DNA of 64,000 nt from Rhizobiaceae bacterium (GCA_017644105.1 JAEPMD010000009.1:59147-123146); one strand, 5' to 3'; shown: positions 20,709 through 30,039, counted from the first letter of the stretch. Notes: generated from the sequence alone by a model not told the origin. Program-made: numbers and translations.

Positions 20709-21608
20709 ATGGATAGACTGCAATCACTAGAAGTCTTCATTGCCGTGGCCGAAACAGGTAGTTTTGCAGAAGGTGCACGTAAAATTGGCTTAAGCGCCCC
20801 CTCGGTCACGCGGGGGTTCAACGCACTTGAGGCAAGATTGGGTACGCGGCTTTTCACGCGCACAACACGACGGGTCAATTTGACTGAAATCGGCCAATCC
20901 TATCTTGAAGATGTGCGCCTCGCCCTCTCCCAATTGCGCGGTGCGGACAATGCTGCGGCGGGTCTTGCCAGTAATCCCATCGGAAGGCTCAGAATTACCT
21001 GCCCGAACGAATTTGGCCGCATCTATATTATGCCCCTACTCACCGATTATCTTGATCAATATCCTGACGTTGATGCCGATATTGTTATGGTCGATAGGAT
21101 CGTCAATATTGTTGATGAAGGCTATGATCTGGCCGTTCGCATCGGGCATTTGCAATCTTCAGGATTAATGGCGATCAAAGTGGGTCAAGTCCGGCGCATG
21201 TTGTGCGCTGCGCCTTCTTACATAGAACAATATGGCAAACCCTCGCATCCGTCTGAATTGTCACAACACAAAATCATCGCCAATGCGCCTGCAAGCCGAA
21301 CTATGGAATGGCGTTTCGATGGCGACAAACCCTATACAGCAAGCTTCAAACCACGACTTTCCGTCAGCAGCGTTGCTGCATCAATTTCCGTTGCGCAAAG
21401 TGGCTGGGGGATTTGCCGAGTCCTATCCTACCAAGTGGGTGATGACATTCAAAACGGAACGCTCGTCCCGATCTTAGAAGATTTTGAACCCGACCCCCTG
21501 CCGATCCAGCTTGTGCATATTGAAGGACGCAGCGCACCTGCAAAACTGCGATCATTTTTAGATTTTGCCAGCCAACGACTGCGGGCAAATGTTTTGCTGA
21601 AAGGGTAA
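20709..21608 (+). CDS. LysR-family transcriptional regulator
   Basis: 299-residue LysR regulator. The N-terminal winged helix-turn-helix is [20 protein letters not shown] through [15 protein letters not shown], followed by a periplasmic-binding-like effector domain. ATG 20709 is chosen because AGGATCC precedes it; an earlier in-frame ATG at 20679 lacks a ribosome site. It is divergent from the NTF2-like / GST / PPOX-FNR operon across 135 A-T rich bases, the usual arrangement for a LysR protein controlling its neighbour, so it is the likely regulator of that operon. Confidence 0.93.
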   Translation: MDRLQSLEVFIAVAETGSFAEGARKIGLSAPSVTRGFNALEARLGTRLFTRTTRRVNLTEIGQSYLEDVRLALSQLRGADNAAAGLASNPIGRLRITCPNEFGRIYIMPLLTDYLDQYPDVDADIVMVDRIVNIVDEGYDLAVRIGHLQSSGLMAIKVGQVRRMLCAAPSYIEQYGKPSHPSELSQHKIIANAPASRTMEWRFDGDKPYTASFKPRLSVSSVAASISVAQSGWGICRVLSYQVGDDIQNGTLVPILEDFEPDPLPIQLVHIEGRSAPAKLRSFLDFASQRLRANVLLKG

Positions 21609-21706
21609 TAGAGATTTTATCTAACTGCACCTGATTTATTGGTAACAACCTTTTATGTCACTCGGTTTAATTCAATCAATTGCAGATCTAAGGCCAATCA
21701 TATAGG

Positions 21707-21734
21707 TCTTGTTCAACGCAATGATTGAACAAGA
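21707..21734. repeat. 10-bp inverted repeat just upstream of the AAA ATPase start
   Basis: Perfect arms TCTTGTTCAA (21707-21716) and TTGAACAAGA (21725-21734) with an 8-base spacer, ending three bases before the ATG at 21738. It could be an operator or an RNA hairpin that restricts translation of the following gene. It does not match the SOS-box pattern. Confidence 0.6.
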
Positions 21735-21737
21735 TAC

Positions 21738-22519
21738 ATGGCACGACGAAAATACGGTACAAATCTCCCTGCCCCTTTTTTAAAGAACTTAAAAATCGTC
21801 TCGGAGCAATTTGCTGAAAAGAAAGGCTATCCGTTTAACCTGCCTTGGCTTGATCAAGGGCGTTTTGAACTTGAATTCACATCGCCAGTTACAATCATCA
21901 TCGGGGAGAATGGAACCGGAAAATCCACTCTTATTGAAGCAATAGCCGCTTTGAGCGGATATGATGAATCAGGCGGGGCAAGGGTTACATGCCGGTTGAT
22001 CACTCCAAGGCCATAGATAAAAGTGGTGCAGAGCTCTCAGAAGTTTTACGTGGCGCATGGCTTCCAAAGGTCACCAATGGCTGGTTTTTCAAAGCGGAAT
22101 CCTTTTTTTCAGCTGCCCGCTATTTAGATGAAGCTGCAATTGACGATCCTCTGGGCGGGCCACCACCGGATTTTCTATCATGGAGCCACGGCGAAGGCTT
22201 TATCCGCTTCTTTGAAGAGCGCATGTCCCGCCAAGGCATCTATTTCATGGATGAGCCGGAAAGCGCATTATCACCTAAACGGCAATTAGAGCTCCTGCGC
22301 ATATTATACAAAATTCAACAAAGCAAAAACGCGCAAGTGATTATGGCAACGCATTCGCCTATTCTTATGGCCCTTCCCGATGCTAAAGTTCTCGAAGTCA
22401 CGCGCCTAGGTCTTAATGAGGTGGATTACCGCGACACCTCGCATTTCAAACTCTACCAATCCTTCACATCCGACCCGGAAGATTTTATCAACGAGATGAT
22501 TGTTGAAGATCAAGATTAG
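21738..22519 (+). pseudogene. AAA-family ATPase gene with a single-base frameshift
   Basis: Two overlapping frames together form one ABC-like AAA ATPase of about 260 residues. The first frame (21738-22016) has Walker [10 protein letters not shown]. The second (open through 21989-22519) has Walker B QGIYFMDEPESALSP and the ATHSPIL histidine-switch region. Adding one G to the run GGGG at 21975-21978 joins them as [15 protein letters not shown] without loss. The frames need a -1 shift, and no X XXY YYZ slippery heptamer is visible at the junction. So either a real inactivating deletion or a base-calling error in the G run. Related proteins are predicted ATPases of unknown role. Confidence 0.85.
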
Positions 22520-22526
22520 GAATTCT

Positions 22527-22961
22527 TCACGAAAAAATTCCCGAAATGATCAATGACGCAATGACAATCGAGGATACAATGATCCTGGTTCGAAAATAAT
22601 GTCGGGAAATTAGATCGGCACGATACATTCTGTGGTCAATGACAAGTAGCAATATAAATGCTGCGATAAACATTGCGACAAGCATATTAAAACTAAGGGT
22701 CAGAAACCCGATCCAGAGTAAAACAGCCAAAGCATTACTCAAAATCGGTAGGATCACCCCCCACCGATCTTCATTAATATGAAGATGTTGGCCCCAATGA
22801 ACACCGGTTAAAAATGTTGAGATCACCAATGCATAAACGCTTAACACCTGCTCGACCGGTCCAAGCAACGGGAGTTGCGTAACACCAATCACCAAACAAA
22901 GGGCACTAAAAACAAACGGTATAGCGCCTGCATAGGTTAAATGCGGGAAGATTTTTTGCAT
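22527..22961 (-). CDS. DUF3429 membrane protein
   Basis: 144-residue inner-membrane protein with about four to five helices. It carries the DUF3429 pattern: IPFVFSALCLV, then STFLTGVHWGQHL, then a helix ending in LLVIDHRMYR. The ATG at 22961 follows GAGGGG seven bases upstream, which is better than the in-frame ATG at 23039. Function unknown. It converges on the frameshifted AAA ATPase gene with seven bases between them. Confidence 0.85.
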   Translation of the reverse strand: MQKIFPHLTYAGAIPFVFSALCLVIGVTQLPLLGPVEQVLSVYALVISTFLTGVHWGQHLHINEDRWGVILPILSNALAVLLWIGFLTLSFNMLVAMFIAAFILLLVIDHRMYRADLISRHYFRTRIIVSSIVIASLIISGIFS

Positions 22962-23377
22962 TGCGGAGCCCCTCTTAATTAGCGTTCGTTCAAATGCGTG
23001 GGCCCAGTTAAAACCAGACACTATTTTAGTCACAATCATCGTTTCTTACGCAAAAGATGCCCGTCCTGATCCCAAAATCCTGATTTTTTTAAAAAAACTT
23101 GGAAACCTAGAGTATTTTTTCCGGAGCAGAACATGGACCGATAAACGAATGCGAAAAGTGGCTGTGTCGCATAATGACACGCCATAGAAGATGCGCCATA
23201 TCAGCAAATTCCACAAACCCCAAGCCTTAAATAGCGGAAAAGTATGCACTAATAGCGATTTTGTATCAAATTAAACAGCTGAATTAATTACATTTTTCAC
23301 TATCTATTTAAAACCGATTTAAGACCCAGCTGTTATAAACCAACCCAATATTTCGTTTTTCGCGTCGAAACTCGCCG
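22962..23377. other. intergenic region without a convincing gene
   Basis: About 415 A-T rich bases between the DUF3429 gene and the interrupted acyltransferase gene, which diverge from each other. It should hold both promoters. A 67-codon open frame on the minus strand (23046-23249) lacks a ribosome site and a protein-like composition. A short self-complementary TTTTTTTAAAAAAA tract lies near 23087-23100. I see no RNA gene. Confidence 0.6.
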
Positions 23378-24550
23378 ATGCTTTTTTCAGGGAACGCGCT
23401 TTATTTGGCCGGTAATAAAAATAACATGAACAAGCCTGTTATAAATATTTCACCTGATGTGACCGAAATTTCCTCAGATCTGCCTGAATTGCCAAATCAA
23501 ATTGAAATTTCAAAAGATAATGATTTTGATTTTTTATCCGTTGAGTATCGCAATCTTTTCGAGGCTTCCGATGCCACAGCGTTTCAAAGTCCAGATTGGC
23601 TTGCTGCGTTTTACGATGAATTAGCACCTTGCAGAAATGCGAGAAAACTGGTTATCACCGGCCGCAATCTGGGTTCGGGGGAGCTGATCTTTGTATTACC
23701 TCTTATTCAAAGAAAGATTAAAAACATCATTCTTGTTGAATCGACTGATCTCGGCGTCAGCGATTATTCCGCGCCAATTGTTCATAAATGCCGTTTAAAT
23801 GACCTATTAACTGACAAATTACTTTCGAAAAATGTATCCAAAGCTATTGGTAGATATGACCTCTTGCGCATTAAACCCATTCGTGAAGAAACACGTCATT
23901 TATGCGAGTTATTTTTTAAAACGACATCTCGCTAGCTAGACTTCTCTGCGCATGCATCACAAATGCATGCACCTTATGATGTTTGGCGCAAAAACGCCTT
24001 TGGCAAAAGCCATACAAAATATATCGATCGGAAATTCCGTCGTTTTAATAAAGACCATGCTGTTACTTTAGAAAAAGTTTCAGGTGACGAGATTGAAGAC
24101 GCGATCAATTACGTCCAGCAACAACGAAAAGGACGCTTTGATGGAGATCCGATCCAAGAAGATTTCGTTCTGAAATTTTATACCCGAGTTGCTAAAAATT
24201 CAGGATTAAAATATATCGCAAGAACATATCAATTAATGGCAGATGGCCAACGTGCTGGCGTTGTTTTTGGGCTTATTAAAGATAAACGCTATCACTATCT
24301 GCTCATCGGATGTGACTACGATCAATTTGGCAAACACTCACCTGGCCTGATCATGTATGATCTCATCATGGCTGATTGGTTGTCCGAAGGTGGTGACATA
24401 TTTGATTTCACCATTGGTGACGAACCCTTTAAAGCGAGCTTTGGAACAAAGCCAACGCAGATGTATGAAATACTTAAAGCCGGCAGCCCTTTGGGCAAAT
24501 TGGCACGTATTTTCATGAAGTTAAAAACCCAAATGAACACGTCGTCTTAA
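23378..24550 (+). pseudogene. GNAT-like (BioF2/CelD-type) acyltransferase gene interrupted by an in-frame TAG
   Basis: One reading frame of about 390 codons is broken only by TAG at 23933-23935; both halves are in the same frame and the codons after the TAG (Leu-Asp-Phe-Ser-Ala-His) continue smoothly. The N-terminal half has the early acyltransferase region (FQSPDWLAAFYDEL, then ELIFVLPLI). The C-terminal half has QQRKGRFDGDPI, YHYLLIGCDYDQFGKHSPG and FDFTIGDEPFKASFGTK, typical of the acetyltransferase-6 / cellulose-biosynthesis CelD-like group. ATG 23963, ten codons after the TAG, could allow reinitiation. ATG 23426 is an alternative first start. The next gene, 13 bases on, is an MBOAT-like acyltransferase. 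Confidence 0.8.
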
Positions 24551-24563
24551 ATGGGTTAACAGC

Positions 24564-26045
24564 ATGTCTGATAGCGTACAACAATCCCAACCAATGACGT
24601 CTTTTTCTCCCTGGCATTTGCGAAATGCTTGGTTGAAGATGGATCAAAATCCACGTGCTATTGAATTTGCCAAATCTAATATCGGCATATTTGTGCTTCA
24701 CGCAGCCTTTATCTTTGTCATGGCTCTTAGTCAGCAATTTTCAAATTCTGCTCTTGGATTGATCAGTCTCACGATCATTGGCGTTGCGATACTACCGAAA
24801 TATCGCATTCCGCTGATCATGTTGTCCTCCGTATTTTATCTATTGCTGCGTCCCTTTCGTGTGGATGGATGGAGTAACTTACTCAATACAAAAGTGGTGG
24901 AATTACCACTCAACATATCGCCTTATATTTGGCAGTTTTCAGCTGTAGGTGCGTTCCTCTGCTTCGCATTTATCTTTTTGAAATGTATAAATTGGCAAAA
25001 AACCACCTGGATCTCAAAACGACCGGTTTTGAGCCTAATTCTGATCTGGGCGAGTTGTGCGATCATAGCCCTACTGACCTCTGATCAAAGCTATGTCAGC
25101 ACCTTTCTATGGACCTTTACAGGCGTACTTGTCTCCAGTCTCTGGTTCTTAGCCTATGCGGCCGTTGATCAAAAAAACAAAGAACAAACACCACTTGTCG
25201 TTCGTAGCGGATTTATGCGCCCGTTCTGGGGTGGCAGCGCAACGCCAATTGGTAAGAGCTTTGGCTACTTAAACAAATTCGACGCCAAGAACGATAATGA
25301 GTTGGCAGTAACGCGTTTGAAAGCCATCAAACTCATTGTCTGGGCACTTATTCTCACGATCATGATGCATGCAATGGAAATGGTGGCGCGCGGCTATCTT
25401 AACTTACCTGTCTTGCAAGAGATCATATTGGCCCATGCGGATGGAAATCCCTTTGCAACGGGCACGAATTGGTCGAGCCTCATTTACAACTATTTCTTGG
25501 ATCTTGTTGTGATCGCGATCTGGGGACATTTCATTGTCGCTGTTATTCGCATGATCGGCTATCGCATACCGCGAAACACCCGCAACCCCCTTGCCTCGCG
25601 CACTTTGGCTGAGTTCTGGAACCGCTATTTCTTTTATTTCAAAGAGCTACTGGTTGACTTCTTCTTTTATCCAACCTTTGTGCGTTACTTTAAAAAAGCG
25701 CCCAAACTGCGCATTGCGTTTGCAACGTTCTGCGCCGCCTTTTTGGGTAATTTCCTCTACCATTTTGCGCGCGATACATTCCACTTCGCCCAATTGCCGT
25801 TTTGGGAAGCGTTAGCGATCTTTCAGTCCGCAGCGGTCTATTCCGTTCTCCTAGCCTTGGGTTTAATCTTGTCGCAGCTAAATCCTTATAAGCCCAAACC
25901 GCAGGATGGGTTTTTTCGCTACGAAGTCCTCACACGATTAAATGTGATCGCATTCTTCTGTTTCCTGAAGATCTTTGACGATATGTCAGGCGAAGGCAAT
26001 GTTGTAGAACGCCTTGCTTTTCTGATTGATTTATTTGGCGCTTGA
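24564..26045 (+). CDS. MBOAT-like membrane acyltransferase
   Basis: 493-residue polytopic membrane protein with about ten helices. The C-terminal third resembles the membrane-bound O-acyltransferase core: SRTLAEFWNRYFFYFKELL, a Tyr/Pro segment FFFYPTF, and an invariant-type histidine in LGNFLYHFARD. MBOAT proteins move acyl groups onto polysaccharides or other envelope targets. The N-terminal part is less familiar. It follows the interrupted GNAT-like gene by 13 bases and would be cotranscribed. Together they suggest an envelope acyl-modification pair whose substrate I cannot tell. Confidence 0.68.
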   Translation: MSDSVQQSQPMTSFSPWHLRNAWLKMDQNPRAIEFAKSNIGIFVLHAAFIFVMALSQQFSNSALGLISLTIIGVAILPKYRIPLIMLSSVFYLLLRPFRVDGWSNLLNTKVVELPLNISPYIWQFSAVGAFLCFAFIFLKCINWQKTTWISKRPVLSLILIWASCAIIALLTSDQSYVSTFLWTFTGVLVSSLWFLAYAAVDQKNKEQTPLVVRSGFMRPFWGGSATPIGKSFGYLNKFDAKNDNELAVTRLKAIKLIVWALILTIMMHAMEMVARGYLNLPVLQEIILAHADGNPFATGTNWSSLIYNYFLDLVVIAIWGHFIVAVIRMIGYRIPRNTRNPLASRTLAEFWNRYFFYFKELLVDFFFYPTFVRYFKKAPKLRIAFATFCAAFLGNFLYHFARDTFHFAQLPFWEALAIFQSAAVYSVLLALGLILSQLNPYKPKPQDGFFRYEVLTRLNVIAFFCFLKIFDDMSGEGNVVERLAFLIDLFGA

Positions 26046-26068
26046 GGAGTTAAGCGCATTTCACGGGC

Positions 26069-27835
26069 TCATTCAACCTCAATAACAATCGCTGTGTGAA
26101 TAGCATGTGAATCTCCCCAACGTGGGCCTGTAGGTGGCGTATGATTAAAAAACATGGCCATCATCGCCTTGCCTCGACCACCATTATTTGGCTCACCTCC
26201 AAGCCACGGAATCCAATCATTGGGTTCACCAGTTACCCAGACCCAACCTCCATCCGGCTCACGCGCGCCTTCGGTTTGATAAAGTCCAAAAACGGGGCCT
26301 GTATAGGCTCCATCATCGTGTTCCTGCCAAAACCGTGTATCATCTTTAATCAAATTATAGACAAAGTCGTTTTCTTCCGGGCTCGTCATTGTAGCGAGAT
26401 GACCACCCGCCTTTTCAGCGAGTTTGTTCACAACAGCAAAACTGTCACAACACCAGTTCAACACACCCAGATAAAGTCGATCTTCATAATAGCCATACAC
26501 AAATTCTTTCCCCCTAAGCGCCTTTGCGGCCTTGAGTAGTCTGGGGTCTGTCTCCAAAAGACTAAGTGCTTCAGGGTCATAACGACGTGCATTGGTCGAC
26601 GAGATAATCGGCACAGTGCTTGTTTCCACGGCAACCAATTCCACGCCCAGTGCTGCCGCAGTTCCCGCTGTCACCACACCAGTTGACGGTAATTCTTCCG
26701 CTGCTTGAAAATCAGCAATTGCTTGACGTGTTTTGCGCCCTATTTGACCATCCTCTGGTCCAGCCGCATAACCACGCAAATTAAGAGCGGCTTGAATGGC
26801 CTTGGCATCATCTTTAGTTAAACCCAGATTTTCCTCAGCTTGAGACGCAACTTCGCGAGTGACTTTGACTGTCTCATCGCTTTGCACACTCGTCCCGCTA
26901 GCCGCCGCAAGCCTTTCCGCAGCAATATCTTCTAAAACAGCAACAGCCATCTCCCGCAATGCGCCATTTGGAAAACGATCCAGAAAAATTTCCCAGGTTC
27001 GCTCGGAATTGATGGACATAGCCGCATCAAAAAGCGCTTGTTCCTGCTCCAATGCCAAAGATACCCCCTCGCCGGAAGATGATAAGTTTAAATAGATATC
27101 CTGTGTTAAATCATTTGAAACAATGGGGGTTTGTTTATTATCGGTGTCTCGTTCCACATCGCGGATTACGCGCTTCATCAGCGAAAGAACCTCCACGTTT
27201 TCCGCAGGGAGATGTGCCGCAAGCGCTGTTGCAAAGGGTGAATTTCCGCCATTTCCATCGAAAGCAACCTGCCCGGGAGACGCAGCGAACAACATCATCG
27301 CACCTTGATTTTTATGCTCAACCGGCGCTAACCCGCGAGAGACAAGGGCCCTAGTTTGGGAAAAGTTATCTCGGTAAAATTGATCCGCCAGCGGGTTGTC
27401 GCGACAAGCATCGATAAAAATAAGCGCTGCCTTGGAATTCTTTCGCATTAACCGGGCCATTTTATCAAGGGCAACCGTTTCACCCTCAATATCAAATTCA
27501 GTTTCAAGCCGAGCATCCGTTCCAATCAGATAATTTCGTCCCTCATATTGCATCCCGTGTCCAGCAAAATAGAAAAACGTTAAATCAGCATCTCGGTTTT
27601 CCGTTAGAAATTTGGCAAAGGAACGACCAAGTTCATCACGGCTAAGATCAAAATGAGTGGAAACTTTAAAACCCAGATCTTCCAAAGTTTTAGAGATAAG
27701 TTTTGCGTCCTTTGTAGGGTTCGCCAACGCAGTTGCGTGTTCATAGTCTGAATTACCCACGACGAAAGCCGCGCGGACTTCCGCTTGTGCCGCATTTGAC
27801 AAGAGCAAGACAAAAAGAAAGATCAAACGGACCAT
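26069..27835 (-). CDS. exported caspase-like protein with PG-binding and C-type-lectin-like domains
   Basis: 588 residues. A signal peptide ends near AQAEV (residues 1-18). Residues about 20-250 form a caspase/metacaspase (peptidase C14) domain with the catalytic pair H93 in FAGHGMQ and C144 in IDACRDNP. Residues about 338-397 are a peptidoglycan-binding-1 domain (IQAALNLRGY, DGQIGRKTRQAIADFQ). Residues about 440-588 resemble a C-type lectin-like fold (AGGHLATMTSPEEN, GGWVWVTGEP, WLGGEPNN). The order protease-wall anchor-lectin suggests a periplasmic or surface protein. It converges on the MBOAT-like gene with 23 bases between. The N-terminal caspase part is common in Rhizobiales; the full combination is less so. 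Confidence 0.85.
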   Translation of the reverse strand: MVRLIFLFVLLLSNAAQAEVRAAFVVGNSDYEHATALANPTKDAKLISKTLEDLGFKVSTHFDLSRDELGRSFAKFLTENRDADLTFFYFAGHGMQYEGRNYLIGTDARLETEFDIEGETVALDKMARLMRKNSKAALIFIDACRDNPLADQFYRDNFSQTRALVSRGLAPVEHKNQGAMMLFAASPGQVAFDGNGGNSPFATALAAHLPAENVEVLSLMKRVIRDVERDTDNKQTPIVSNDLTQDIYLNLSSSGEGVSLALEQEQALFDAAMSINSERTWEIFLDRFPNGALREMAVAVLEDIAAERLAAASGTSVQSDETVKVTREVASQAEENLGLTKDDAKAIQAALNLRGYAAGPEDGQIGRKTRQAIADFQAAEELPSTGVVTAGTAAALGVELVAVETSTVPIISSTNARRYDPEALSLLETDPRLLKAAKALRGKEFVYGYYEDRLYLGVLNWCCDSFAVVNKLAEKAGGHLATMTSPEENDFVYNLIKDDTRFWQEHDDGAYTGPVFGLYQTEGAREPDGGWVWVTGEPNDWIPWLGGEPNNGGRGKAMMAMFFNHTPPTGPRWGDSHAIHTAIVIEVE

Positions 27836-27966
27836 GGCACCCCCCTTACGTCCACAATTGATCCCAGATTCTTATCACACGTCACTGAGCACTGTAAAAT
27901 AATGCCTAAATAAGACTAAGTCAGGAGGAATTCACAGGATTATTAGAGACAAAGCAGCGCTTCCTC

Positions 27967-28476
27967 TCACATCCACCAGTCGTCGTTTTCGCAAATAATC
28001 TCGATCGCATCATCGTGCAAATCTTTAGCCCATTGGGCGACAGTTTGGCCGGATAGTATTTTGTCAGGGCTAATGTCAGCCAATGGCTGCATAACAAAAG
28101 CGCGGTCGGTCATGCGCGGATGCGGGACTTCCAGCCCCTCTTCTGCGATTACCTCATCACCGAAATATAAAATATCAATATCCACCAAGCGCGGGCCCCA
28201 GCGTTCGGTGCGCACGCGCCCATGTATTTGCTCGATATCAAGACATTTCTCAAGAAGAGCACGCGCGGAAAGACTTGTTTCAACCAATAGGCAGGCATTT
28301 AAAAAGGGCGGCTGATCCGTTTTGCCCCATGGCGGGGTTTTATAAAGTTTTGAAACTCTCAACACTTCGACATCGAGTTGATGCGCCAAATGACTGATCA
28401 CATTGATTAAATTTTGCTGAGTATCACCGAGATTTCCACCGATACCAAGCGCAGCGCGCGTCAAATCATCACTCAT
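27967..28476 (-). CDS. folK: 2-amino-4-hydroxy-6-hydroxymethyldihydropteridine pyrophosphokinase
   Basis: Transfers pyrophosphate from ATP to 6-hydroxymethyl-dihydropterin in folate synthesis. 169 residues from ATG 28476, which overlaps the folB stop as ATGA; an earlier in-frame ATG at 28494 is less likely. Family signatures are GGNLGDTQQNL at the start, SKLYKTPPWG, and RWGPRLVDIDILYFGD with the metal-binding acids. PHPRMTDRAFVMQPL completes the active site. Third gene of the folP-folB-folK operon, in pathway-related order. Confidence 0.95.
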   Translation of the reverse strand: MSDDLTRAALGIGGNLGDTQQNLINVISHLAHQLDVEVLRVSKLYKTPPWGKTDQPPFLNACLLVETSLSARALLEKCLDIEQIHGRVRTERWGPRLVDIDILYFGDEVIAEEGLEVPHPRMTDRAFVMQPLADISPDKILSGQTVAQWAKDLHDDAIEIICENDDWWM

Positions 28477-28841
28477 CGTGCAGTCTCTATACACACTTCA
28501 ACATGGTCTAACACGCCTTGTATGGGCGCAGATGGTTTGCGAACAGTGATCTTCGCCTTTTGCACCAGATTAAAGCTGTCGATGATGTTTTGCCCGATGA
28601 AATGCGCCAAAGTTTCGATCAAATCATACTTCGTATTGGTAACCGTATCCTCCACTAAAGCAAACACCTCACCATAATGAACCGTATTTTCAAGCTGATC
28701 ATCGGCAATGTCTTCAGACTTTGTCACATCCATTTCAACATCGACGAAAAAGCGTTGTCCAATCTTTTTCTCTTCCTCAAATACCCCGTGATAGGCGTAA
28801 AAAGAGCAATTTTTGAGCGTGATCTTGATAATATCGGTCAA
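28473..28841 (-). CDS. folB: dihydroneopterin aldolase
   Basis: Converts dihydroneopterin to 6-hydroxymethyl-dihydropterin plus glycolaldehyde. 122 residues, the usual size. The N-terminal KITLKNCSFYAYHGVFEEEK pattern and the later YDLIETLAHFIGQ are typical of the tunnel-fold enzyme. The start is TTG at 28841, overlapping the TGA of folP (TTGA), and the gene ends overlapping folK, so the three genes are translationally coupled. Confidence 0.93.
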   Translation of the reverse strand: MTDIIKITLKNCSFYAYHGVFEEEKKIGQRFFVDVEMDVTKSEDIADDQLENTVHYGEVFALVEDTVTNTKYDLIETLAHFIGQNIIDSFNLVQKAKITVRKPSAPIQGVLDHVEVCIETAR

Positions 28842-29743
28842 GATGTCTTCCCTTCATCTAAAACATGAGCAATCAAGCCATCCGCAACAGATAACCCATC
28901 GCGATTGGTGGCAACATCATGAACGCGAAATATTGCGCCGCCCATAGCTCGCAATAGCGTTGAAGTCGCTGATGTCCCAACATCACGATGTTCCGCATCC
29001 TGACCCGTTAAAGCGCCAATAAAGCGTTTTCGCGAAGACCCAATGAGATAAGGATAATTTAGCGCATGCAGCTCTTCAAAGCGCAACAGAAGCGACAGAT
29101 TTTCGTCCAATGTTTCCTTGGCAAAGCCAAAACCAGGATCCAGTACAATGGCTTCGTCTTTTAAACCAGCTATTTGCGCGACCTTAAGAGATGTTTCAAG
29201 CCAATCAAATTGATCCTGGATCACATCCGCATGTTTTACGCGATCACGACCGGTATGCATGATGCAGACCCCTGCGCCATGTTTTGCCGCGACATTGGCG
29301 ATCTGTGGGTCCCTTTGAAGCCCCCAAACATCATTAATGATATGCGCGCCAGAGGAAATCGCCAGATCGGCTGTCGTTTCACGATAGGTGTCGATGGATA
29401 AAATTACATCAAAATTGGCCACCAGCGCCTCTATCACAGGCAATACACGATCCTGTTCCATTTGGGCAGTGACAGGATCTGCGCCCGGTCGCGTAGATTC
29501 CCCACCAATATCTAAAATATGCGCACCCTCTGAGATGTGTTTTTCAGCAGATTTGAGCGCCTCATCGACATTATTGATCAATGACCCATCAGAGAATGAA
29601 TCCGGAGTGATGTTCATGATCGCCATGATGATCGCTTTCGGACCCAAAGTCAGCGTTTTATCATGCGCAAGCTGCCAGTCTCGTGATTCAAAACACTGAA
29701 TATTGGAACGTATGGATGTCAACATGGAAAAAACTGTCCGCAT
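28838..29743 (-). CDS. folP: dihydropteroate synthase
   Basis: Condenses hydroxymethyl-dihydropterin pyrophosphate with p-aminobenzoate; target of sulphonamides. 301 residues with a somewhat long N-terminus. The signatures are MAIMNITPDSFSDG (about residues 40-53), GGESTRPGA, IVLDPGFGFAK and GSSRKRFIG. ATG 29743 is used; ATG 29725 is an alternative and neither has a strong ribosome site. First gene of the folate operon. Confidence 0.94.
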   Translation of the reverse strand: MRTVFSMLTSIRSNIQCFESRDWQLAHDKTLTLGPKAIIMAIMNITPDSFSDGSLINNVDEALKSAEKHISEGAHILDIGGESTRPGADPVTAQMEQDRVLPVIEALVANFDVILSIDTYRETTADLAISSGAHIINDVWGLQRDPQIANVAAKHGAGVCIMHTGRDRVKHADVIQDQFDWLETSLKVAQIAGLKDEAIVLDPGFGFAKETLDENLSLLLRFEELHALNYPYLIGSSRKRFIGALTGQDAEHRDVGTSATSTLLRAMGGAIFRVHDVATNRDGLSVADGLIAHVLDEGKTS

Positions 29744-30039
29744 TGTGATAAAACGCCAAATCTTAATTGGCGCACATCTCTATATCGGCAAATGCGCGGC
29801 TATGTATAGGGAAAAGTTAAAGAATCGCGGTTCATCTAACTCGGGACGCGAATAGTCTTCGATTGGTTCTGCTTAAGTCAAGCAATATTCAATAATTGCC
29901 TATTTTATCAACTAAATGATGAAATTTGCCTATTATTTTGTCAAATTATATCGATAACATTTGAGGATAGTCGCATAAAAAAACGTCAGCTATCCCTTAC
30001 ATAAGTTTAGTTTTTACGATCCGTCATGTACTCCCGGCG
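29744..30039. other. intergenic region upstream of folP
   Basis: No protein-coding frame is convincing here. It should contain the folP promoter on the minus strand. An interrupted repeat GGATAG (29965-29970) / CTATCC (29990-29995) could be a hairpin and may belong to the 5' side of the small-RNA candidate that follows. Confidence 0.5.

Noticed and set aside
21975..21988. Programmed -1 frameshift in the AAA ATPase gene
   Set aside because: No X XXY YYZ heptamer and no obvious downstream pseudoknot; a single-base indel explains it better.
23046..23249. 67-codon open frame on the minus strand in the 415-base gap
   Set aside because: No ribosome site, odd composition and no recognisable motif; probably chance.
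27923..27928. Perfect AGGAGG on the plus strand in the gap between the caspase-like and folK genes
   Set aside because: No start codon or open frame follows at a usable distance.
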